NCBI RefSeq assembly: GCF_027947575.1
Contig: NZ_CP116256.1
Span: 2,356,001 to 2,420,000 of the forward strand
Reading direction: 5' to 3'
Source of the DNA: Streptomyces rubrogriseus
GTDB taxonomy: Bacteria; Actinomycetota; Actinomycetes; Streptomycetales; Streptomycetaceae
Length of the DNA stretch: 64,000 bases
The position numbers and the translations under genes were made by a program. A model generated the notes under the pieces. That model ran no database searches and was not told the origin of the DNA. It saw only the letters and a program-made list of their open reading frames with translations. Positions 39,632 to 47,650 of the stretch are shown here, in pieces; position 1 is the stretch's first letter, and each line of letters begins with the position of its first letter.

Positions 39632-40846
39632 TCACAGGTACTTCTTGAGCTCCCTGCGGGCCAGCGAGCGCTGGTGCACCTCGTCGGGGCCGTCGGCGAT
39701 CATCAGCGTCCGCGCGCCCGCGTACAGCTCGGCCAGCGGGAAGTCCTGACTCACACCGCCCGCGCCGTGCAGCTGGATCGCCCGGTCGATGATGTCGACC
39801 ACCGCGCGGGGCGTGGCGATCTTGATGGCCTGGATCTCGGTGTGCGCGCCCCGGTTGCCGACCGTGTCCATCAGCCAGGCCGTCTTCAGCACCAGCAGCC
39901 GCAGCTGCTCGACGGTGACCCGGGCGTCCGCGATCCAGTTGTGGACCACGCCCTGCTGGGCCAGCGCCTTGCCGAAGGCGTTGCGGGACACCGCGCGGCG
40001 GCACATCAGCTCGATCGCCCGTTCGGCCATGCCGATCAGCCGCATGCAGTGGTGGATCCGGCCGGGACCGAGCCGGGCCTGGGCGATGGCGAACCCGCCG
40101 CCCTCCTCGCCGATCAGGTTCGACACCGGCACGCGCGCGTGGTCGAAGGTCACCTCGGCGTGGCCGCCGTGGTAGTGGTCCTCGTAGCCGAACACCTGCA
40201 TGGCCCGGTCGACCGTCACTCCGGGCGTGTCGCGCGGCACCAGCACCATCGACTGCTGGCGGCGGATGTCCTCGCCGTCGGGGTCCGTCTTGCCCATCAC
40301 GATGAAGACCTTGCAGTCCGGGTTCATCGCCCCGGAGATGTACCACTTGCGGCCCGTGACGACGTACTCGTCGCCGTCGCGCTCGATGTGCGTGGTGATG
40401 TTCGTGGCGTCGGAGGAGGCCACCTCCGGCTCCGTCATCGCGAACGCGGACCGGATCTCCCCGGCGAGCAGGGGCTCCAGCCACTGCTTGCGCTGCGCCT
40501 CGTCGGCGAACTGGGCCAGCACCTCCATGTTCCCGGTGTCCGGTGCCGCGCAGTTCGTCGCCGTCGGCGCCAGCTGCGGGCTGCGGCCGGTGATCTCGGC
40601 GAGCGGGGCGTACTGGAGGTTGGTGAGGCCGGCTCCGTGCTCGGCGTCGGGCAGGAACAGGTTCCACAGGCCCTGGCGGCGGGCCTCGGCCTTGAGGTCC
40701 TCCACGACCTGCGGGGTGTCCCACGGCGAGGCGAGGCGGGCGCGCTGCTCGTGGGCGACCTGCTCGGCCGGGTAGACGTGCTCGTCCATGAAGGCGAGCA
40801 GCCGGGCGCGGAGTTCCTCGGTGTGTGCGTCGTACGCGAAGTCCAT
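39632..40846 (-). CDS. Acyl-CoA dehydrogenase (ACAD10/11-like)
   Basis: The 404-residue protein from ATG 40846 (MDFAYDAHTEELRARLLAFMDEHVYPAE) shows AFAMTEPEVASSDATNI near residue 140, VVTGRKWYISGAMNPDCKVFIVMGKTD, LGPGRIHHCMRLIGMAERAIELMCRRA near 263, RNAFGKALAQQGVVHNWIADA and QLHGAGGVSQDFPLAELYAGARTLMIADGPDEVHQRSLARRELK at the end. Length and TEPEVASSDATN mark the ACAD10/11 group, which acts on long or branched, possibly hydroxylated, acyl-CoAs. It begins 5 bp after the stop of the phosphotransferase gene; in ACAD10/11 the same two activities are fused, so the operon is functionally meaningful. Confidence 0.93.
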   Translation of the reverse strand: MDFAYDAHTEELRARLLAFMDEHVYPAEQVAHEQRARLASPWDTPQVVEDLKAEARRQGLWNLFLPDAEHGAGLTNLQYAPLAEITGRSPQLAPTATNCAAPDTGNMEVLAQFADEAQRKQWLEPLLAGEIRSAFAMTEPEVASSDATNITTHIERDGDEYVVTGRKWYISGAMNPDCKVFIVMGKTDPDGEDIRRQQSMVLVPRDTPGVTVDRAMQVFGYEDHYHGGHAEVTFDHARVPVSNLIGEEGGGFAIAQARLGPGRIHHCMRLIGMAERAIELMCRRAVSRNAFGKALAQQGVVHNWIADARVTVEQLRLLVLKTAWLMDTVGNRGAHTEIQAIKIATPRAVVDIIDRAIQLHGAGGVSQDFPLAELYAGARTLMIADGPDEVHQRSLARRELKKYL

Positions 40847-40851
40847 GCGGG

Positions 40852-41877
40852 TCAGCCCTTCTGAAGGGTGGTCAGGCCGTGCTCGATGAAGACGGGGACC
40901 AGGTCGCCGATGCGGTCGAAGCCGCGGCCGACCGTCTGGCCCAGCGTGTAGCGGTAGTGGATGCCCTCCAGGATCACGGCGAGCTTGAACCACGCGAACG
41001 CGGTGTACCAGGCGACCGTGGTGACGTCGCGTCCCGAGCGGGCGGCGTACCGCTCGATCAGCTCGGCGGGGGCGGGGTGGCCGGGGGCCTGGGCGGTGGT
41101 GGAGACGGGGGAGTCGGGCATGCCGAGCGGGCTGCTGTACATCACCAGCAGGCCCAGGTCGGTCAGCGGGTCGCCGAGGGTGGACATCTCCCAGTCCAGG
41201 ATCGCCCGGATCTCGTCGCCCTCGCCGCCGATCAGGACGTTGTCGAGGCGGTAGTCGCCGTGGACGACGGTGGGGGACGGCGAGCGGGGCAGCTCACGGC
41301 CGAGGGTGGCGTGCAACTCGTCGATGCCGGCCAGCTCGCGGTTGCGGGAGGCGTCGAGCTGCTTGGCCCAGCGGCGGAGCTGGCGGTCCAGGAAGCCGTC
41401 GGGGCGGCCGAAGTCCGCGAGGCCCACCTCGGCGGGGTCCACCGCGTGCAGTCCGACCAGCGTGTCGACGAGGTTCAGCACGGCGGCGCGGGTGCGCTCG
41501 GGGCCGAGGGGGGCGAGCTGCTCGGCGGTGCGGTACGGGGTGCCGTCCACGAACTCCATCACGTAGAACGGCGCTCCCAGCACCTCCTCGTCCTCGCACA
41601 GCAGTACCGGGCGCGGCACGGGCACGTCGGTCGGGTGCAGGGCGCTGATGACGCGGTGCTCGCGCCGCATGTCGTGCGCGGTGGCCAGGACGTGGCCGAG
41701 CGGGGGGCGTCGTACCACCCAGCGGGCGGTGCCGTCGGTGACGGCGTAGGTGAGGTTCGACCGTCCGCCCTCGATCAGCCGGCCGGACAGCGGGCCGGTC
41801 ACCAGGCCGGGCCGCTCGCGGTCGAGCAGGACGCGCAAGCGGTCGAGATCGAGTCCGGGCGGGTGGTCGGGGCTCAT
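40852..41877 (-). CDS. Aminoglycoside-phosphotransferase-like kinase (ACAD10/11 N-domain type)
   Basis: The 341-residue protein from ATG 41877 (MSPDHPPGLDLDRLRVLLDRERPGLVTGPLSGRLIEGGRSNLTYAVTD) is an APH-fold kinase. The catalytic loop is VVHGDYRLDNVLIGG near residue 210, and the metal-binding Asp is in AILDWEMSTLGDPLTDLG near 235. Such kinases are fused to acyl-CoA dehydrogenases in animal ACAD10/11, where 4-hydroxyacyl-CoA is phosphorylated before processing, so the substrate here may be a hydroxyacyl-CoA rather than an antibiotic. The gene leads the operon with the acyl-CoA dehydrogenase. An 18-bp palindrome ends 40 bp upstream. Confidence 0.92.
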   Translation of the reverse strand: MSPDHPPGLDLDRLRVLLDRERPGLVTGPLSGRLIEGGRSNLTYAVTDGTARWVVRRPPLGHVLATAHDMRREHRVISALHPTDVPVPRPVLLCEDEEVLGAPFYVMEFVDGTPYRTAEQLAPLGPERTRAAVLNLVDTLVGLHAVDPAEVGLADFGRPDGFLDRQLRRWAKQLDASRNRELAGIDELHATLGRELPRSPSPTVVHGDYRLDNVLIGGEGDEIRAILDWEMSTLGDPLTDLGLLVMYSSPLGMPDSPVSTTAQAPGHPAPAELIERYAARSGRDVTTVAWYTAFAWFKLAVILEGIHYRYTLGQTVGRGFDRIGDLVPVFIEHGLTTLQKG

Positions 41878-41916
41878 CGGCTCTCCCTGGGACAGGTGAA
41901 CAGTACCCGACACATG

Positions 41917-41935
41917 ATGCCGACCGGTCGGTATG
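41917..41935. promoter_or_regulatory. Near-perfect TetR-type palindrome before the phosphotransferase/ACAD operon
   Basis: ATGCCGACCGGTCGGTATG contains the 18-bp palindrome ATGCCGACC/GGTCGGTAT with one asymmetric pair. It is 40 bp from the start codon and matches the site at 15465-15483 at 18 of 19 positions. Confidence 0.75.
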
Positions 41936-41993
41936 CCGTCCAGTGGGTGGGTGGAACGTGATCGGTGTTACGGGGGAGGGCGGGTACGGACCT

Positions 41994-42052
41994 CACGCAC
42001 AGACCGCATGCACGGACCGCATGCACGGACCTCATGCACGGACCTCATGCCT
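41994..42052. repeat. Short tandem repeat of CATGCACGGACC units
   Basis: Four to five imperfect copies of a 12-16-bp unit (CGCATGCACGGAC, CTCATGCACGGAC) are strung together just past the end of the first DUF202 gene. No function is evident; it may affect transcription ending between the convergent-facing promoter and the DUF202 gene. Confidence 0.6.
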
Positions 42053-42382
42053 TCACAGGACGAGGAACGCCCCGCAGACGGCGAGGGCGAGCGTGCACAG
42101 GGCCGCCGCGGCGGCGTGCGGCGGGGGGAGGGCGGGGGGTCTGGTGGCCGAGGCCAGGGTGCGGATGCGGCCGTGGGCGATCAGGAGGAAGGCCAGCCAG
42201 AGGACGCAGCACAGGGAGACGGCGAGCACCGAGAGGGCCGTCGCCCCGCCGTGCAGCGCGGCCTTCGCGGCGAGCACGGCGACGACCGTGCCGGACAGGG
42301 TGGTGCGGCGCCAGGCGAGCCGGGTGCGCTCGGGCTGGAGCCCGGGGTCGCGGCCCGGGGGTGCCGCGTCGGCCCCGCTCAC
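42053..42382 (-). CDS. DUF202-family small membrane protein
   Basis: The 109-residue protein from GTG 42382 (VSGADAAPPGRDPGLQPERTRLAWRRTTLSGTVVAVLAAKAALHG) has the DUF202 start LQPERTRLAWRRT and three membrane helices (TTLSGTVVAVLAAKAAL, LSVLAVSLCCVLWLAFLLI, AAAALCTLALAVCGAFLVL). It starts 2 bp after the stop of another DUF202 gene, so the two form a pair. Function unknown; such pairs are widespread in actinobacteria. The 175 bp upstream of the phosphotransferase contain repeats of GCACGGACC/TCATGCACGGACC at about 41994-42050 that overlap no gene. Confidence 0.82.
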   Translation of the reverse strand: MSGADAAPPGRDPGLQPERTRLAWRRTTLSGTVVAVLAAKAALHGGATALSVLAVSLCCVLWLAFLLIAHGRIRTLASATRPPALPPPHAAAAALCTLALAVCGAFLVL

Positions 42383-42384
42383 GC

Positions 42385-42777
42385 TCAGACCTCCCAGCCG
42401 ACGAGGACCACGACGACCATGACGACGGCGACCACGGCCACGACCAGGCTGAGCAGTGCCGGGAAGCGGGAGACGGGGAGGTCCTCGCCCCGGCGCATGG
42501 CGCGTTCGCAGCGCGCCCAGTGGTTCACCGCGCGCAGCGAGCACAGCACGCCCGCGGCGAGCAGCGCGAGCGCGAGGCCGACCCGCCAGCCCCAGCGCAG
42601 GTCGGGGAGGAACTGATCCACCGCGAATCCGCCGCCGATCAGGGCGAGGGCGGTACGCAGCCAGGCCAGGAACGTACGCTCGTTGGCCAGCGAGAACCGG
42701 TAGTCGGGGGTGGTTCCCTCCCGCCGCACCTCCGCAGGCACGAACCACAGCCGAACGCTCCGCACGAATCCGATCAC
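42385..42777 (-). CDS. YidH/DUF202-family membrane protein
   Basis: The 130-residue protein from GTG 42777 (VIGFVRSVRLWFVPAEVRREG) has the DUF202 core DYRFSLANERTFLAWLRTALALIGGGFAVDQF near residue 30-58 and three membrane helices (FLAWLRTALALIGGGFAV, VGLALALLAAGVLCSLRAV, LLSLVVAVVAVVMVVVVLV). This matches the YidH family. The second DUF202 gene follows almost directly. No role is known. No strong ribosome site is seen, so the start is tentative. Confidence 0.83.
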   Translation of the reverse strand: MIGFVRSVRLWFVPAEVRREGTTPDYRFSLANERTFLAWLRTALALIGGGFAVDQFLPDLRWGWRVGLALALLAAGVLCSLRAVNHWARCERAMRRGEDLPVSRFPALLSLVVAVVAVVMVVVVLVGWEV

Positions 42778-43314
42778 TCGGGGACCATATCCGGCACCCA
42801 CCACGGGCGCCTGCGGCGGCCTGCGCGGGTTCGGTGGGGGTGCGTGTAGCGCGGTGCGTGCGGTGGGTGGGTCGGGGTCGCGCCGGGGGGTGTCCGTCCT
42901 CGGAACGGCGCGGAATCGGTCACTTGAAGAGGCTCGGGGCGTTGACGCGCCAACCGCTGCGGGCGGACACCCCCCGACACGCCCCCTTCTCGCCGTACGC
43001 GGCTGCGGCCCGCCCTCGCTCCGCGCCCCTTCTCGCCGTACGCGGCTGCGGCCCGCCCTCGCCCTGCGCCCCTTCTCGCCGTACGCGGCTTCCCCGCCGT
43101 GTCGCCCCCGGCCGCCGCTGCGGGCCGTCGTCGCCCCCCGCCGCAGCTGCGGGCAGTCGCCGCCCCCCTGCCGTAACTGCGGGCAGTCGTGCCGCTGGGG
43201 CGGCACGGGTGGGCGCAGCGGCACCCCGCTACGCCGGGCCGCGCTCCCCCCTCGCGCCCGCACCCACCCCGGGTGCCAAGACGACGCCGGGTCAGGCGGC
43301 CACCGCATCCCGGG
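42778..43314. repeat. Gene-free region with two tandem-repeat arrays
   Basis: This 537-bp gap holds no convincing gene. At 42983-43095 a 43-bp unit beginning CCCCTTCTCGCCGTACGCGG occurs two and a half times (starts at 42983, 43026, 43069). At 43118-43200 a 29-30-bp unit containing CTGCGGGCAGTCG occurs three times (starts at 43118, 43147, 43177), ending in GTGCCGCTGGGGCGGCACG, a hairpin. The second unit resembles an intergenic repeat I remember from other Streptomyces genomes. Confidence 0.75.
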
Positions 43315-43848
43315 TCACCCCATCGGCCCCGGCCCACTCGACCCCCGCCAGGCCCGCAGCCGCGCATACGCCGACAAACCGTCCGGCACGAACTCCCATT
43401 CCCCGAGCCGTCCCTCCAGCTCCGCCTCCGGCAGGAACCCGTGCCACGCCACCTCCTCCACCTGAGGAGACACCGCCCCCGCCACCCGCACCTCGTACAC
43501 CGCCGACCACCACGTCCGCCCGGCCCCGTCGTCGTACAGGAACCTGAACAGGAACTCCGGGCGCGGCAGTCCGCTCACCCCCAGTTCCTCCTCCGCCTCC
43601 CGCAGCGCCGCGTCGTCGTAGGACTCGCCCGCGCCGACCACCCCGCCGACGAACATGTCGTACAGCGCGGGAAACACCAGCTTCGTCGCCGTGCGGCGGT
43701 GGACGAAGACACGCCCCTCGGGGTCCCGGGCCCACACGAACACGCACCGGTGCCGCAGCCCCCGCGCGTACGCGTCGCCGCGCCGGGCCTGCCCGACGAC
43801 GCGGTCGTTCTCGTCGACGATGTCGAGGATCTCGTCAGCAGAGCTCAT
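43315..43848 (-). CDS. Nudix hydrolase (YfcD/isopentenyl-diphosphate-isomerase-like)
   Basis: The 177-residue protein from ATG 43848 (MSSADEILDIVDENDRVVGQARRGDAYARGLRHRCVFVWARD) carries the Nudix box GGVVGAGESYDDAALREAEEELGV near residue 70-93, with the metal-binding REAEEE. The N-terminal pattern LDIVDENDRVVG and RHRCVFV is typical of the YfcD-like group. It hydrolyses a nucleoside-diphosphate-type substrate that is not identifiable from sequence. It lies 31 bp downstream of the DMT permease gene, which ends at 43880 on the same strand. An upstream ATG at 43911 would overlap the permease gene and was rejected. Confidence 0.9.
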   Translation of the reverse strand: MSSADEILDIVDENDRVVGQARRGDAYARGLRHRCVFVWARDPEGRVFVHRRTATKLVFPALYDMFVGGVVGAGESYDDAALREAEEELGVSGLPRPEFLFRFLYDDGAGRTWWSAVYEVRVAGAVSPQVEEVAWHGFLPEAELEGRLGEWEFVPDGLSAYARLRAWRGSSGPGPMG

Positions 43849-43879
43849 GCGCCCATCCAAGCAGCAGACGCCGCAGGCC

Positions 43880-44803
43880 TCAGCTCCGCTCCAGCGCCCG
43901 TTCGCGCCCACTCTCGCCCGTGCCCTGCGGCATCGCCGGGTGCAGGCCCAGCAGGACGATGCCCGCCACGACCGCCGCGAGGCCGCTCGCCTGCCAGGCG
44001 AGCGCCCCGGCGTCGGTGCGCAGCCGGTCGCCGAGGAAGCCCACCCCGCAGGCGATGCCCGCGAGCGGCTGGGCCGCCGTCAGCGCGGGCAGCGACCTGC
44101 GGAGGGGCGCCGTCTCGAAGGCGCTCTGGACCAGGACCAGACCGGTGATCCCGAGTACCGCCACGGCGTACGGCTGCCAGCTCGTCAGCACTTCCGCGAG
44201 GCCGCCCGCCGAGAAGCGTCGGCCGCTGACCCGGGTCAGCGCGTCCTGCACCCCGTACACCAGGCCGGCGGCCAGCGCCAGGAGGGTCGGGCCCCAGGTC
44301 AGCCGCAGCCGGGCGGCGCACAGGGTGAGCAGGAGGGCCACGCCCAGCATGACGCCGACGATCAGCCAGTGCCGCAGCGGATCGGTCACCGCGCTGCCCC
44401 CGCGCGGCTCGCCCGCCAGGATGAACGCGGTCACCCCGCCCGCGAGCAGCGCCAGACCGGCCCAGCCCTGGCGGCCCAGCGGCTGCCGGGTCTGGATGCG
44501 GGAGAGGGCGAGGGCGAAGAGGAGGTTCGTCGCCAGGAGGGGTTCGACGAGGGTCAGTTCGCCGCCGCCCAGCGCTACCGCACCGAGGACCAGACCGGCC
44601 ACCATCAGGCCCATGCCGGCCAGCCAGCGCGGCACCCGGACGAGGTCGAGCAGCAGGCGGGGCGAGAGGAAGTCGCCCAGCGGGGCGCGCTGGGCCGCGT
44701 TCTGCTGGAGGACGAAGCCGAACCCCAGACAGCATGCGGCGCACACGGCGAGGACCAGGACGAGAACCGACACGCTGCGTACCTCGATCGTCAGTCGGGT
44801 CAC
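43880..44803 (-). CDS. DMT-superfamily permease
   Basis: The protein from GTG 44803 has about 307 residues (VTRLTIEVRSVSVLVLVLAVCAACC). It has nine to ten membrane helices, including LAGMGLMVAGLVLGAVALGGGELTLVEPLLATNLLFALALS, WAGLALLAGGVTAFILAGE, LLALAAGLVYGVQDALTRVSG and PLAGIACGVGFLGDRL. The GELTLVEPLLATNLLFAL segment resembles the first conserved helix pair of DMT permeases related to NIPA-type transporters. The C-terminal tail is charged. The true start may be a few codons later (GTG at residue 11). Substrate unknown. Confidence 0.82.
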   Translation of the reverse strand: MTRLTIEVRSVSVLVLVLAVCAACCLGFGFVLQQNAAQRAPLGDFLSPRLLLDLVRVPRWLAGMGLMVAGLVLGAVALGGGELTLVEPLLATNLLFALALSRIQTRQPLGRQGWAGLALLAGGVTAFILAGEPRGGSAVTDPLRHWLIVGVMLGVALLLTLCAARLRLTWGPTLLALAAGLVYGVQDALTRVSGRRFSAGGLAEVLTSWQPYAVAVLGITGLVLVQSAFETAPLRRSLPALTAAQPLAGIACGVGFLGDRLRTDAGALAWQASGLAAVVAGIVLLGLHPAMPQGTGESGRERALERS

Positions 44804-45014
44804 GGGGGCGTCGGGGACGACTCTAGTGCGGGCGAGCGACGGATGCCGGGCGAGTGGCGCATTCGGGGGCGGGCCCGCGGCGGGTGTCCGGGTCGGCGCC
44901 GGAGGGTCGACCGAGGGGCAAGTTCCCCTGCTGTCACGCGAGTTGACGCGTGTAACGGGCTGATTCCTCTTGACGTCAAGCATTGGCTGCCGGTTTGCTG
45001 TGCGTGATCAGTTC
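44804..45014. promoter_or_regulatory. Divergent promoter region with a 12-bp palindrome
   Basis: The 211 bp between the DMT permease and the next gene contain the perfect palindrome CTTGACGTCAAG (44969-44980), which includes a -35-like TTGAC, and a second TTGACG at 44943. The palindrome ends 35 bp before ATG 45015, suggesting an operator over a promoter. No matching -10 box is clear. Confidence 0.5.
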
Positions 45015-46031
45015 ATGGCAATCCGGTCATGGCAGTCCGGCTACGACGACCTACCGCGTCGCGTGAGGAAGTTTCCCGCGGTGTCCCCACCCCCGCCTCC
45101 CCTCGGCCGCGGCCGCAAACGCGCGGCCCAGACCTTCGACGAGGCCCTCGACGACGCCGAACTCGTCGCCGCACGTGCCGCGTTGGCCCAGGGGCGGTGG
45201 CAGTCCGTCCGCTCCCTGCTGGTCCACACGGGTGACGACTGGGACCGCCGGGGCCACCGGGTGGCCGTTCTCGCCAAGGAGTCCCACTGCGCCCCGTGGG
45301 CCCGCGAGTGGCTGCTCGCCGAGCCCGACTCCGCCGACGCGTCGGTACTGCTCGCCCACGCCCTGGTGCACCGGGCCCTGCGCGGGAAGGAGAAGCCGGA
45401 CCGGGTCCGCGAGGCGTGCCGGGCCGCCGCCGCCCTCGTGCCGGACGACCCCACGCCCTGGCTCGGGCTCCTCGTGCTGGAACGCTCCCTGGGCGCCGAC
45501 GAGGACGTCGTCCGGGTCTTCGACGAGGTGCGCGGACGGTACGCCGACCACCACCACGCCCACCACTTGATGGTGGCCCGGCTCGCCGAGCGCGGCGGCG
45601 ACGGCGGCCCCGACCCGCTGCACGAGGTGTACGACTTCGCCAACTGGGCCGCCGAGCAGGCGCCCGCCGACTCCCCGCTGGCCATCCTCCCGGTCGTCGC
45701 GCACGCCGAGCGCTACCGCGTGCTGGCCGCCGCGGGCCACGAGTCCCCCGACCCGCGGGCCTCGGGGCACTGGGTCGGCCGGCGCGCCCGGCTGGTGATG
45801 AAGGCGGCCTTCGACTGGTGGCTGGAGTGGGAGCAGGACGGCCATCCGCGCCGGCTGATCGACCTCAACTTCCTCGCCCACGCCAAGTCCTGCGAGGGCC
45901 GGGGCGCCGAGGCCGCCGCCCTGTTCCACCGCATCGGCGAGCACGCCACGCCGGCCCCGTGGTCGTACCCGGACCGCGACCCGTTCGCCGCCTTCCGTGC
46001 CGCCCGCGCGGGCGCGCTCGGCACGGCCTGA
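45015..46031 (+). CDS. Conserved hypothetical helical-repeat (TPR-like) protein
   Basis: The 338-residue protein (MAIRSWQSGYDDLPRRVRKF) consists almost wholly of amphipathic helices arranged as TPR-like pairs: EALDDAELVAARAALAQGRWQSVRSLLVHTG, DSADASVLLAHALVHRALRG, VREACRAAAALVPDDPTPWLGLLVLERSLG and HHAHHLMVARLAERGG. It ends LIDLNFLAHAKSCEGRGAEAAALFHRIGEHATPAPWSYPDRDPFAAFRAARAG. Similar proteins occur throughout Streptomyces without an assigned function. GTG 45063 is an alternative start. It precedes the APC permease by 56 bp on the same strand. Confidence 0.78.
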   Translation: MAIRSWQSGYDDLPRRVRKFPAVSPPPPPLGRGRKRAAQTFDEALDDAELVAARAALAQGRWQSVRSLLVHTGDDWDRRGHRVAVLAKESHCAPWAREWLLAEPDSADASVLLAHALVHRALRGKEKPDRVREACRAAAALVPDDPTPWLGLLVLERSLGADEDVVRVFDEVRGRYADHHHAHHLMVARLAERGGDGGPDPLHEVYDFANWAAEQAPADSPLAILPVVAHAERYRVLAAAGHESPDPRASGHWVGRRARLVMKAAFDWWLEWEQDGHPRRLIDLNFLAHAKSCEGRGAEAAALFHRIGEHATPAPWSYPDRDPFAAFRAARAGALGTA

Positions 46032-46087
46032 CCCGCCCCGACGCACACCACCCACACGAAAGCCATGAGAGAGAAGGACGTCCTGCG

Positions 46088-47626
46088 ATGACCACGGGCA
46101 GTTCGAGCACGAGCGGTTCCGCGAGCGGTGGCGCCATCAGCACCTTCAAGGGCGAGGAGCGCGCGCTGCGCGCCGACCGGCTGGGCACGGGAGGGCTGCT
46201 GCTGTCCGTGCTCGCCGCCACCGCCCCGCTGATGGTGGTCGCGGGCGTCATGCCCACCACCTTCGCGGTCATGGGCATCGTCGGGCAGCCACTGCTCTTC
46301 GTGGTGCTGGGCGTGGTGCTGATCCTGTTCAGCATCGGATACGCCGAGATGAGCCGGCACGTCCACAACGCGGGCGCCTTCTACGCCTACATCTCCCGCG
46401 GGCTCGGCGGCACCGCCGGCGCGGGCGCGGCCCTGGTCGCGCTGGTCGCCTACAACGCCCTCCAGGTCGGCATCTACGGCATCTTCGGCTTCGAGGTCTC
46501 CGGCCTGCTCGCCACCTACGCCGACCTCGACGTGGCCTGGTGGATCCCGGCCCTGCTGGCGGTGCTCGCCGTCGGCGCGCTGGGCTGGCTGAAGATCGAC
46601 GTCAACGCGCGCGTACTGGGCGTACTGCTGCTCATCGAGGTCGCGCTGGTGGTGGTGTTCGACATCGCCGCCGTCACCGACCCGGGGGCCCAGGGGCTGT
46701 CGCTGCACGCCTTCAACCCGGACACCCTCAGCGGCGCCGGGGTCGGCACCGCGCTCTGCTTCTGCATCGCCGCCTTCCTCGGGTTCGAGCAGGCGCCCGT
46801 GTACGCCGAGGAGACCAGCCGGCCCCACGTGCTCGTTCCGCGTGTCATGTTCCTGGCGGTCGGCGGGGTGGCCGTCTTCTTCGCGCTCAGCAGCTGGGCC
46901 CTGACCGTGGCCACCGGCCCGGACAGGATCGTCGGCACCGCGCAGGAGCAGAGCGCCGGACTGCTGTTCTTCCTGACCGAGTCACGGCTCGGCGACACCT
47001 TCACCGACGTGCTGCACGTCCTGTTCGTCACCGGGATGTTCGCCGCGCTGCTGAGCTTCCACAACGTCGTCGCCCGCTACGCGTTCGCCATGGGGCGCGA
47101 GGGGCTGCTGCCCGCCGCCTTCGGGCGGACCAGCGGTACCAGCGGCGCGCCGGGTACCGGCTCGCTGCTCCAGACCGCCGTGTCCGCGGTCGTCGTCATC
47201 GGCTTCGCGATCGCCGACGACAAGCCGAACGGCGACCCGACCGAGCCCGTACTGCACCTGTTCACCTGGGGCGGCAACATCGGGGCCCTCGGCGTGATCG
47301 TGCTGATGGCCGCCGCCTCGTTCTCCGTCGTGGCCTTCTTCGTCCGGCGCGGCGCCGCCGGGGCCCAGGGCGCACGCCTGGTCACCTCCACCGTCGCGGG
47401 CATCGCCCTGCTGGTGATCGCCGGGTACACGGTCAAGGACTTCGACGTCCTCGTCGGCGCGGGGCCCGGCTCCGCCCTGAGCTGGGTGCTGCCCGGCATC
47501 ATCGGCCTGGCCGCCGTCGCGGGCGTGGTGCAGGGCCTCGTCCTGCGCTCCCGGGCGCCCGAGCGGCACGCCCGCATCGGCCAGGGCAACGAGGCGTTCC
47601 AGCTGGACAAGGCCGCGTCCTCCTGA
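46088..47626 (+). CDS. APC-family amino acid permease
   Basis: The 512-residue protein from ATG 46088 (MTTGSSSTSGSASGGAISTFKGEERALRADRLGTGGLLLSVLAATAPLMVV) has 12 predicted membrane helices. APC signatures include GYAEMSRHVHNAGAFYAYISRGLGGTAGAGAALVALVAYNALQ near residue 90-130, CIAAFLGFEQAPVYAEETSRPHVLVPRVM near 225 and LLSFHNVVARYAFAMGREGLLPAAFGRTS near 320. The N-terminal Ser/Gly tail is cytoplasmic and flexible. The family imports amino acids or amines with protons. The stop is 25 bp from that of the convergent idonate-type dehydrogenase, with which it probably shares no regulation. Confidence 0.92.
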   Translation: MTTGSSSTSGSASGGAISTFKGEERALRADRLGTGGLLLSVLAATAPLMVVAGVMPTTFAVMGIVGQPLLFVVLGVVLILFSIGYAEMSRHVHNAGAFYAYISRGLGGTAGAGAALVALVAYNALQVGIYGIFGFEVSGLLATYADLDVAWWIPALLAVLAVGALGWLKIDVNARVLGVLLLIEVALVVVFDIAAVTDPGAQGLSLHAFNPDTLSGAGVGTALCFCIAAFLGFEQAPVYAEETSRPHVLVPRVMFLAVGGVAVFFALSSWALTVATGPDRIVGTAQEQSAGLLFFLTESRLGDTFTDVLHVLFVTGMFAALLSFHNVVARYAFAMGREGLLPAAFGRTSGTSGAPGTGSLLQTAVSAVVVIGFAIADDKPNGDPTEPVLHLFTWGGNIGALGVIVLMAAASFSVVAFFVRRGAAGAQGARLVTSTVAGIALLVIAGYTVKDFDVLVGAGPGSALSWVLPGIIGLAAVAGVVQGLVLRSRAPERHARIGQGNEAFQLDKAASS

Positions 47627-47650
47627 CGCGGGTGGGGAGCGTTCCGGAAC

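Noticed and set aside
42983..43200. Repeat arrays considered as a CRISPR
   Set aside because: Units abut without unique spacers, copies number only two to three, and no cas gene is present.
42456..43547. A 363-codon forward frame over the repeat region
   Set aside because: It is composed of Pro/Arg/Ala low-complexity sequence, overlaps the DUF202 and Nudix genes, and has no ribosome site.
44969..44980. CTTGACGTCAAG considered as a SoxR box
   Set aside because: The length and centre do not match the longer SoxR-type box (as remembered, CCTCAAG-N4-CTTGAGG), and soxR is 14 kb away.
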